8,534 nt of DNA from a bacterium (GTDB taxonomy: Bacteria; Elusimicrobiota; Elusimicrobia; Elusimicrobiales; UBA9959): NCBI GenBank assembly GCA_021845705.1, contig JAJZVJ010000074.1, positions 1 to 8,534 of the forward strand, given 5' to 3'. The translations under genes and the position numbers were made by a program. Positions 1 through 8,200 of this stretch are shown in pieces; position 1 is the first letter of the stretch; each line of letters begins with the position of its first letter. Under the pieces are notes generated by a model that worked only from the letters and a program-made list of their open reading frames with translations, did no database searches and was not told where the DNA came from.

Positions 1-2
1 GC

Positions 3-347
3 AGCACCTTCGGCGGCAACCCGCTCGCCTGCGCGGTGGCGCGCATGGCCCTCAAGGTCCTTGTCGACGAGAAGCTGGTGGAGCGGTCGGACGAAATGGG
101 CCGGTACTTCATGCAGAAGCTGCGTTCTATAAAGAGCCGGCATATAAAGGAAGTGCGCGGCAAAGGACTGCTCATAGGTATCGAGCTGGACACGGCCGCC
201 CGCCCCTACTGCGAACAGCTTATGGCCCTGGGCCTGCTGGCCAAGGAAACGCACGACCACGTCATACGCCTGGCCCCGCCGCTTGTGATCACTAAGAAAG
301 AGATAGACTGGGCGTTCAAACGCATCAAGAAAGCGCTGAAAGATTAA
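3..347 (+). CDS. rocD: Ornithine aminotransferase (RocD type), C-terminal part
   Basis: This is the 3' end of a class-III PLP-dependent aminotransferase. The frame is open from the first full codon (position 3) to TAA at 345-347, showing 114 residues. The ATG at 36 is internal, because conserved family sequence (STFGGNPLACAVA) lies upstream of it. STFGGNPLACA is the segment of the class-III fold just after the PLP-lysine region. The later motifs EVRGKGLLIGIEL, AARPYCEQL, GLLAKETHDHVIRLAPPL and the helix DWAFKRIKKAL match my recollection of Bacillus-type RocD closely. RocD transfers the delta-amino group of ornithine to 2-oxoglutarate, giving glutamate semialdehyde and glutamate, in arginine/proline metabolism in the cytoplasm. 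The catalytic lysine lies outside the window and cannot be checked. Acetylornithine or GABA aminotransferase is the alternative, but ARPYCE followed by KETHD favours ornithine. The gene ends before a hairpin terminator, so it is probably not cotranscribed with what follows. Confidence 0.9.
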   Translation, partial: STFGGNPLACAVARMALKVLVDEKLVERSDEMGRYFMQKLRSIKSRHIKEVRGKGLLIGIELDTAARPYCEQLMALGLLAKETHDHVIRLAPPLVITKKEIDWAFKRIKKALKD

Positions 348-367
348 AAGGTTCAGCTTTGAGGCCG

Positions 368-408
368 GGGGCGTCAGATCGATCGCAGTCTGACGCCCCG
401 CTTTAAAT
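368..408 (+). terminator. Intrinsic-terminator-like hairpin after rocD
   Basis: A perfect 11-bp inverted repeat pairs GGGGCGTCAGA (368-378) with TCTGACGCCCC (389-399) around a 10-nt loop. It is followed by the T/A-rich stretch GCTTTAAATTTTATTT. The hairpin sits 20 bp after the rocD stop, where a Rho-independent terminator is expected. The T-tract is broken by A residues, so termination may be only partial. The A/T-rich bases just after it (about 401-424) could also hold the promoter of the next gene, but I see no clear -35/-10 pair. Confidence 0.75.
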
Positions 409-438
409 TTTATTTCAGTTAATTCGCGGCCCCGCTTT

Positions 439-1368
439 ATGGTTGCACCGTCGAAGGCTAATAAAAGTCTATACTTCCAGGTAGTCTTCGCCACCGTAGC
501 GTGGGGCGGGTCTTTTCCCTTCACCAAGTACCTGGTCGCGCGGCTTTCACCTTTGTCCATAGTGACCTTCCGCGCGCTCCTGGGCACCCTGCTGCTGGTG
601 CCGCTGAGCGGCTCAAAATTGAGCGCCGGTGATTTTAAACCATCATTTCTCTGGAAGCTCCTGGCCCTGTCCGTCCTCGGAGTCTCGGCCCAGCAATACC
701 TGCAGGCTTACGCGCTTAAATACACCCAGGCTTCGCACGCCGGCTGGCTGATAGCTTCCACGCCTATAGTCGTGGCCGGGTTCATGGCCGCGCTAGGCGA
801 GAAGATAGGCGTTTTCAAGGCCGCTGCCTTCCTGCTGGGCGCAGCCGGGGCCCTGCTGGTGGTTTTTTCCAGGTCGGGGTCCTGCGCTTTCGCCCTGCCC
901 TCCACCCGCGGCGACCTTATTTTTATATCCACCTGCTTTTCCTGGGCATTCTACGTTATCCTGACCAGGAAATGGCTCACTTTCTGGCCCCAGGCGAAAG
1001 TGACTACCATGACCATGCTGACCGCCCTGGCGACCCTGCTGCCGGCCTGGCTGCTGAGCGGCGGGCCGGCGGAATTCGCCTCCCTCCCGCCGCAGGGCTG
1101 GCTGAGCCTCGCCTACCTGGGGGCGCTCTGCTCTTCGCTCGGTTATCTCTTCTGGAACAACTCCGTCGAAGGCCTGGGCCCGGTTAAGGCTTCTTATTTC
1201 CTTTACCTGGAACCATTCGCCACCCTCCTGTCCGCCTATCTTTTCCTGGGCGAAGAAGCGTCCTGGCCCGCCTTCGCGGGAGGGCTCCTGATACTTACCG
1301 GGGTCTATTTTGTGGGGCAGAAAGAAAAGCCCGCCGGCGCCCGGAGAGGAGTTCTTAGGCATGCCTGA
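439..1368 (+). CDS. EamA/DMT-superfamily membrane transporter
   Basis: A 309-residue inner-membrane protein of the drug/metabolite transporter superfamily, built from two EamA repeats of five helices each. Ten hydrophobic segments can be drawn at roughly residues 12-32, 37-56, 68-90, 95-114, 119-140, 150-172, 180-202, 213-236, 243-266 and 270-290. The motif AWGGSFPFTKYLV in helix 1 and SYFLYLEPFATLLSAYLFLGE near the C-terminus are typical of the family. Members export or import small metabolites such as amino acids; the substrate cannot be told from sequence. The ATG at 439 has no recognisable Shine-Dalgarno (upstream bases are CGGCCCCGCTTT), and no better start exists because helix 1 begins about 10 residues later. 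Translation may be leaderless or weak. The hydrophilic tail (residues from about 293) overlaps the murB start by 8 bp and carries its ribosome binding site, suggesting translational coupling. Confidence 0.88.
   Translation: MVAPSKANKSLYFQVVFATVAWGGSFPFTKYLVARLSPLSIVTFRALLGTLLLVPLSGSKLSAGDFKPSFLWKLLALSVLGVSAQQYLQAYALKYTQASHAGWLIASTPIVVAGFMAALGEKIGVFKAAAFLLGAAGALLVVFSRSGSCAFALPSTRGDLIFISTCFSWAFYVILTRKWLTFWPQAKVTTMTMLTALATLLPAWLLSGGPAEFASLPPQGWLSLAYLGALCSSLGYLFWNNSVEGLGPVKASYFLYLEPFATLLSAYLFLGEEASWPAFAGGLLILTGVYFVGQKEKPAGARRGVLRHA
1345..1351 (+). promoter_or_regulatory. Shine-Dalgarno setting the murB start
   Basis: AGAGGAG lies 9 nt before ATG 1361 and inside the end of the transporter gene. 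It decides between the ATG at 1361 and the in-frame upstream ATG at 1310, which has no such site and would add 17 non-family residues. Confidence 0.8.
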
Positions 1369-2257
1369 TTATTCGCCGCTTAAAGCTAAATTCGGGGACT
1401 GCTGTCTTTTTAACGAGCCGGCGGAGAATTTTACCACCTACCGCGCGGGGGGCCGCGCCGAAGTGATAGTAAAACCCGCGTGCAAGGAAGACCTGCTCTG
1501 GCTTTTTTCCTGGTGCCGCACCAATTCCGCGCCGCTGCTGGTACTTGGCCGCGGCTCCAACGTCCTGATAAGCGATAAGGGACTTCCGGGAGTTGCGGTT
1601 CTGACCGAAAGGCTTTCGGCAATAAGTATTTCCGGCGGGACCGTAACGGCGCAGGCCGGGGTTCTCTGGGACGAGGTGGCGCGCCTTACCGCGGAGAACG
1701 GCCTTGCCGGATTTGAGAAGACCTCCGGCATCCCGGGCTCGGTGGGAGGGGCGGTGCGGATGAACGCCGGAGCTTTCGGCCAGGAGACCTTTGACCGGCT
1801 TGCTTCCATCGAGGCTTTTGACGCGGCCGGGAACACGGTGAAGCTTCTTAAAAGAGATATCAAGTTCGGCTACAGGCGCGCGGAAGGGCTTGAGGGGCTT
1901 ATTCTGCTTTCAGCGGTCTTTGAACTGCACGCCGGAGAAAAGCCGTCGCTGATACAGGACCGCTCCTGCGTGCTGGCGGCCCGCGAGGCCAGGCAGCCGC
2001 TGGATTTTCCGTCCGCCGGTAGCGTTTTTAAGCGCCCGCCCGGGGATTACGCCTCGCGCCTGATAGACGCGGCCGGGTTGAAAGGATGCAAAGTAGGCGG
2101 CGCGGAAGTGTCCGCGAAGCACGCCGGGTTCATAATTAACTCGGGCGGGGCCACGGCTTCGGATATCTACGCCCTGATGGGCGAAGTCCGGGCCAGGGTA
2201 AAAGAAAAGACAGGCGTTGAACTGGAACTTGAACAGATACTGCTCGGGGAATTCTGA
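1361..2257 (+). CDS. murB: UDP-N-acetylenolpyruvoylglucosamine reductase
   Basis: A 298-residue cytoplasmic flavoenzyme. It reduces UDP-GlcNAc-enolpyruvate to UDP-MurNAc with NADPH, the second committed step of peptidoglycan precursor synthesis. The FAD-binding (PCMH-like) region shows TTYRAGGRAE near residue 26, LGRGSNVLI (62-70) and IPGSVGGAVRMNAG (124-137). FGYR ends at residues 171-172, the conserved Tyr-Arg. The C-terminal MurB domain has SAGSVFKRP, in which Ser221 is the expected proton donor. Later come GLKGCKVGGAEVSAKHAGFI and LELEQILLG, in which Glu291 aligns with the conserved C-terminal acid. The length of about 300 suits the shorter type II MurB common outside enterobacteria. The start at 1361 is chosen for its Shine-Dalgarno and because the longer frame from 1310 adds non-conserved residues. 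The gene overlaps the transporter by 8 bp and is 20 bp from the A2M gene. No murC, ddl or ftsQ is visible beside it, so it stands outside the usual division/cell-wall cluster as far as this window shows. Confidence 0.96.
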   Translation: MPDYSPLKAKFGDCCLFNEPAENFTTYRAGGRAEVIVKPACKEDLLWLFSWCRTNSAPLLVLGRGSNVLISDKGLPGVAVLTERLSAISISGGTVTAQAGVLWDEVARLTAENGLAGFEKTSGIPGSVGGAVRMNAGAFGQETFDRLASIEAFDAAGNTVKLLKRDIKFGYRRAEGLEGLILLSAVFELHAGEKPSLIQDRSCVLAAREARQPLDFPSAGSVFKRPPGDYASRLIDAAGLKGCKVGGAEVSAKHAGFIINSGGATASDIYALMGEVRARVKEKTGVELELEQILLGEF

Positions 2258-2266
2258 TAATTACGC

Positions 2267-2273
2267 AGGGGGA
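2267..2273 (+). promoter_or_regulatory. Shine-Dalgarno of the A2M gene
   Basis: AGGGGGA, 4 nt before ATG 2278, lies in the 20-bp gap after murB. The gap is too short for an independent promoter and terminator, supporting cotranscription. Confidence 0.7.
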
Positions 2274-2277
2274 CAAG

Positions 2278-5200
2278 ATGAGGATATTTTTAGCCGTATT
2301 ACTCTGCCCGTGCCTGGCGCACGGCGCCGCGGACCTTGAAAAGGCCGACCAGCTCTTCGCCAAGAACCTCTATCAGGACGCGCTCACTGCCTACTCGGCC
2401 GCGGCGAAGCTCCCAGGCGAAGACGGTCTTAAGGCGCTTTACCGCTCCGCCGAGTGCGAAGCCCTTCTTTTCCGCTATGGCGAAGCCTCCCAGCTCCTGG
2501 CCGATATGAAGCTTCCGCCGGACCCGCTCTGGCAGGGCAGGTTCCTGCTGCTCCGCGCCGAAGCCGGCCGCCAGTTCCTGCAGCAGTACGGCTATACGCT
2601 CCCTTCGGATATCCAGCAGGGGACCAGGGACGTCACCAAGCTGACCAGCGCGCAGTGGAGCCGGCTGATAGAGGCCGACTATAACTCCCTCTGGGACCTG
2701 CGCGGCGAGCTGCTTAAATACCGCCTGGAGGGCCAGGATTATTTTGTGGACGTGAAAGGCGCGGACCTGGCCTATACGCCCACCCTCTGGGACTTCGCCG
2801 TGCTGCGCTGGACCGACTACCTGCTTTCCGGATCCGAGGCCGGTTCGCCGAGGCCCGCCGCGGAAACCCTGGCCGCGGAAAATTACCGCGCCGACTACAG
2901 CGTTGCCGCCCCGGCAGCCTCCAAGGCCGCCGCTATCTACGAGGACGCCGCCGGCATAAGTTCCGGCGCCATGGATTTCGCGCGGGAGTACTGGAAGATC
3001 AGGCGCCTCCAGATCCCCTTCGAGCACGGCAACCTGGTCGTGTCCTCCAACCCTGAAAAGCTGCGCGCGCAGGGCGTCTCGGTACTGCAGAAATGGGCCA
3101 AGTCATTTAAAACGCCGCTGGGCCGGGCCTGGGCCGGCTACCAGGCGGCGGTCCTGATAGCGCAAGGCCAGGATTTTGCCGGCGTTGTGGGAACCTGTAA
3201 AAAGGCGGAGGGGGAAGCTCCCCGCTCCAGGCCGGCCTCGCTCTGCTCCCGGATGCGCGCCGAGATAGAGATGCCCAGGCTTGAACTTTCCGCCTCTTTC
3301 GCTCCGCCTCCAGGTGAGAAGTCGCTTAAAGTAAACGCCCGCAATCTCCCTTCGGTCTATTTCCGGGCCTACCGCACAACTCCGGAAGAGCTTGCTTCCC
3401 TCGGAGCCAGGGAAGGACAGGGCCTTAACGGCCTTAAATATCTTCAGGAGAACACAGTGCGGCGCTTCCTCGGGAAGAAGGCCGATGTTCAATGGTCGGC
3501 TAAGATATCCTACCCTTCGCCTTACGCCTACAAAGAGCAGGAAACTCCCTCTCCGGGCTTCAAGAAAGGCGTTTACGTGATAATCGCTTCCGGCGACAGC
3601 GGCTTCGAGGACGGTTCTTCCCTGATAAAGGCCGTCACGGTGAATATAACCGATATTTTCCTGCTGGGCACCGGCGGCATAACCGGGGACCCCGAGGCTT
3701 TCCTGTACGACCCGGCCGCTCCCTCGCGCCAGGTCAAAGCGGACCTCTTCCGCCTTTACGCCGTGAACGCGCTTACCGGCAAGCCTCTCGGCGACGCCGA
3801 TATAGACGCTTATTACAGCAGGACGTACAGCAGCAACTGGCAGAAAGTCCCGCTTAAGACCGGGGCTGACGGGGCCGCCGCGCTTAACCTGTCTTTCCCG
3901 GTCGGTTATCCTTCCAACGAATATTTCTCGCTGGATCCGCTGCTGAGCCGCGGCGGGGCTTACGCATACTGGAATTCCTATTCCTCCATCGGGCTTAACG
4001 TTCCCGCCCCTATAACTATCTTCGTAGAGACCGACCGCCCGGTGTACCGGCCCGGGCAGGAAGTGAAGTTCAAAGCGACCGTGCTCACCCGGGAGCCGCG
4101 CGGCTACAGGACTTACGGCGGTAAAGAAAAGCTTGTTGTTACGGCGAGGGACGCCAACTGGCAGGAAGTCTATAAAAAGACGCTGCCGTTTACGGGCCTG
4201 GGGAGCGCCGCGGGCGCCTTTAAGATACCCGCGGGCCGCCTGCTGGGGCAGTATTCTATCACCGCCGAGCTAAGGGAATACGATTACAATTTCAGCGGGG
4301 CCGCTAATTTCGGGGTGGAGGAGTATAAGCGGCCCGAGTTCGAGGTAAAACTGAAGGAGGCCGGGAAGCCTTACCGCTACGGCGAGAAAGCGGAAATTTC
4401 CGGCGAGGTGAAATATTATTTCGGGTCCCCCGTGCCGGGCGCGTCCGTGAAATATACCGTAAAGCGTTCGCGCTACGTTCCCTGGTACTGCTGGTACTGG
4501 GGCTGGTTCTATTCCGCCGGCGGCTCCTCGGAGGCCGCGTCCGGCGAGACCAGGACCGGCGACGACGGTAAATTCACGATAAGCTTTACCCCGCAGCCCG
4601 AGAGCGGCGCTTACGCCGACTACCCGTCCTCCTACTACGTGGAGGCGGAGGCCCGGGACGCCGGCGGGCGCACGATCACGGACTCGCGCACCTACCGGGC
4701 GGGCGCAAAAGCCTATCTGTTCGATATAACTCCGGACGCCGGCTTCTTTACTCCGGACAAGCCGGCTTCGTTCAGCGCGCGGCTTATGGACCTTAACGAC
4801 GTGCAGCAAAGCGGTTCCGCTTCTTACGCGCTGTACCGCCTGGAGAAAGCGCCGGACGGGGACGCCGGGCAATGGCAGTGGGGCTCTTTCGGGCGAAACC
4901 CGTCGCTGGAACAGGCTTTCAGCAAAACCCCGGACGGCCCAAAGGTCGACAGCGGCGCGGTGGAATTCTCAAAAAACGCGCCCGCGAAACTTAAGCTGAA
5001 GGCGCTGGCCCCGGGAGTCTACCGCCTGAGACTGAAGGCGAAAGACCCCTGGGGAGGGGAAAGCGAGTCCCAGCTTGTACTGGTTTCGGCGTCGCCGCTG
5101 CCGGGAAAGAACGGCTCCCTCCTCCTTCCGCCGGTGGCCCTGTTCGAGCGCTCTTCCTACCAGGAAGGCGAGACCGCGCGCGTGCTCATAGGCGCCGCGG

Positions 5201-8200
5201 CGCTTAAAGGCGTTAAATATTACGAAGTGACCGGCGGGAATTATGTGCTCTCTTCGGGCATGGTGCCGGAGGGCGGGCTGTCCCTGCTGAATTTGAAGGT
5301 AGGCCGCGTCCACAAGGGCGGTTTCGGCGTGCGCTGGTTCGGCGCAGGGGATTTCAAGATCTATTCGGCCATGGACGAAGCTGACGTGCCGCAAAAGGAT
5401 AAAGCGCTCTCCCTTACGCTGGATTATGACAAGAAACTGGCCCCGGGCCAGAAAGCTTACTGGAGGCTAAGGGCCAAAGACTACCTCGGCAGGCCGGCCT
5501 CCGGCGAGGCCCTGGTAAAGGTCTTCGACCGGTCGCTCGAATACTACGGGCGCGACGCCGGCTTCTGGGGCGACAGCCTTTACCCGAAGCGCCCCTCGTC
5601 CGGCGAGGCCCATGGTTCCCTTTTTACTCCGTACGCTATAGGCCTGCCCGTGCGCACGGGCGTTATAGAGCGTATGCTGGAAGCTTTCCGCGGCAGGACC
5701 GCTGAAGACCGCCTGGCGTCGCTCCGGATAAATTCATCCCGCGTCTACGGGGGCGGCGGGTACGCGAAGGCCAAAGGTATGATGTTCGCCGGCGAGGCGG
5801 CCGGCGGCGGTATGGCCGCGGACGCCATGCTTGCGGCTCCCGCGGCTTCGAATATGGCCGCGCTAGCCGGCGCCGCGCCCCAGGGCAGGGCGGAGGCTTT
5901 CGACAAGAAAGCCCGGGAGCCAGGCGCCGCTCCGCAGCGGGCGCCGGCCCAGCCCGACGTAAAAGTGCGCAAGGACTTTTCCGAGACGGCGTATTATAAC
6001 CCCCAGCTCAAGGTGGTGAAAGGTTCAGGCAGGTTCTCGTTTACTATTCCCGAGAGGCTGACAGCCTGGAAAATAAGTTCGTACCTGCTTACGCGCGGGG
6101 CCCGCAGGGGTTCGTTCAGCGCCGGGACCGTTACTAAGAAAGACCTGATGGTCCGGCTGGACATTCCGCGGTTCTTCCGCGAAGGGGACAAGTCCAGGCT
6201 GACCGCCGTGATCACCAACGACACTCCCGGAGAACTTTCCGGCGACGTGACTCTTTCCATAACGCAAGCCGGTGCGGAGGCGCAGGATAAGTTCGGGGTT
6301 AAGGAACTGTCCAGACCGTTCACGGTAAAGCCGGACGGCACGGTGTCGCTGTACTGGGACATTCAGGCCCCGCGCGGCACGGCCGCCTACAAAGTGCGGG
6401 CCGTGGCCAGGGCCGGGCAGCTTTCGGACGCGCAGGAGAACGACCTGCCCGTGCTGCCCTCCAGGGAACGGCTTATCGCCTCCGGAGTGGCGTCCCTCGA
6501 CGGAGATTCCTCCAAAACTTTCAAGCTCCCGGAGCTGGAAGCCGCGGACCCAACGCGGGAAGTGGAATCCCTGCACCTGGAAATTCAGCCGCAGCTGATA
6601 CTTACGGTGCTTAACAGCCTGCCGAACCTGGTGCATTACCCGTACGAGTGCACCGAGCAGGTGCTCAACCGCTACGTGCCGCTCGCAATAACCAACAGCT
6701 TCTACCGGAAATACCCGCAGCTGCGCGCCTCCGTGGCCAGGATCCCGAAGCGTGACACTCTTACCCCGGCCTGGGCGCGGGATAATCCCGTCAGGCTTAT
6801 GAGTCTTATGGAAACTCCCTGGGAGGAGCAGTCCAAAGGAAGAAAGGCCTACTGGCCCATGGTGGACATGCTTGACCCCAAGGTGGTGGAGGGGGAAAAA
6901 GAGGAGGCCCTGTCGAAGCTGGCGGCTTACCAGAACGCCGACGGTTCCTTCCCCTGGTTCCCCGGCGGGCACCCGGACCTGTACATGACGCTGTACGTGC
7001 TGGACGGTCTCGCGGAAGCCGCGCGCTACAATGTGGCCATCCCGCAGGAGATGGCCAGGAAGGCCCTTTCCTACGTGCTGGCGGAAATTCCTTCTCACAT
7101 GAAGCCGGAGGAGGACCAGACCTCGACGATACTTTACGCCGCTTACGTGGTGACGTCTTTCCCCAAGGCCTGGCCCGGGAGCGGGACCGCGCTGACCTAC
7201 GCCAAGGCCTGGGTGGATTACGCGGACAAGCACTCCAACGCCATGACGGCCTTCGGCAAGGCTTACGCGGCGTACGTTTACCTGCGGCTGGGCGAAAAAG
7301 CCAAGGCTGAGAGCTACCTGGCCCGGGCCATGGACGGGGCCCGCTCCGACGATATCGCCGGGGTTTACTGGACGCCGGAGAAGAGCTCCTGGCTCTGGTA
7401 CAACGATACCGTGGAAAAGCACGCCTTTATCCTGAGGACGCTCCTGGCCGTGCGCCCGAAGGACCCGAAAATAGCGGGCCTGGTGCGCTGGCTGCTTTTT
7501 AACCGCAAGGCCAACGAGTGGAAGTCCACCAAGGCCTCGGCGGCGGCCATCTATTCGCTGCTGGACATTATGAAATCCAAAGGCGCGCTGGACAAGGCCG
7601 AGACCTTCGATATCAAGTGGGGCGGCACGGCGGAGACCGTGGCGCTTCAGCCTTTCGACTGGGTGGCGAAGCCGCTGCGCTGGTCCAAGTACGGTTCTGA
7701 AATTACAAAAAAGGACCTTGAGCCCATGATTGAAAAGAAAGGCCCCGGGCTGGCTTTCGCGTCCTTCACGGGTATCTACACCACGGATAAAACCGCCCAG
7801 GAATCACCCGCCGGGATGATGAACGTCTCGAGGAAGTATTTTCTGCGCGAGAAAGAGGGGGAGAATTATATCCTCAAGCCTCTTTCGGACGGGGATACCG
7901 TGGCGGTGGGCGACGAACTGGAGGTGCAGCTGACGGTAAATACCCGCAGCCAGTTCGAGTACGTGCAGTTGAAGGACCCGAAGGCGGCGGGCTTCGAGGC
8001 CGAGACGCTCACCAGCGGCTGGAAGTGGGACCAGCTGGGGCGCTACGAGGAGCCGAGGGACTCGCTGACCAACTTCTTCATGGACTGGCTGCCGCACGGC
8101 GAGTACGTGCTTAAGTACCGCCTCCGCCCCACCACCCCGGGAACGTTCAAGGCCGGGGCGGCGGTGATCCAGTCGATGTACGCGCCGGAATTCGCCGCGC

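Noticed and set aside
1310..1360. An upstream in-frame start that would lengthen murB by 17 residues
   Set aside because: It has no ribosome binding site and the added residues are not part of the MurB family. The ATG at 1361 has AGAGGAG at the right distance.
2278..2313. A lipoprotein signal at Cys10 or Cys12 of the A2M
   Set aside because: The residues before these cysteines (VLL and LCP) do not fit the lipobox, which needs Gly, Ala or Ser just before Cys. An ordinary Sec cleavage after AHGA fits better.
6025..7422. A 465-codon open frame on the - strand opposite the A2M gene
   Set aside because: It lies wholly antisense to conserved A2M sequence including the thioester domain. Its product is rich in Arg, Gly, His and Val without any recognisable motif, as expected for a shadow frame in GC-rich DNA.
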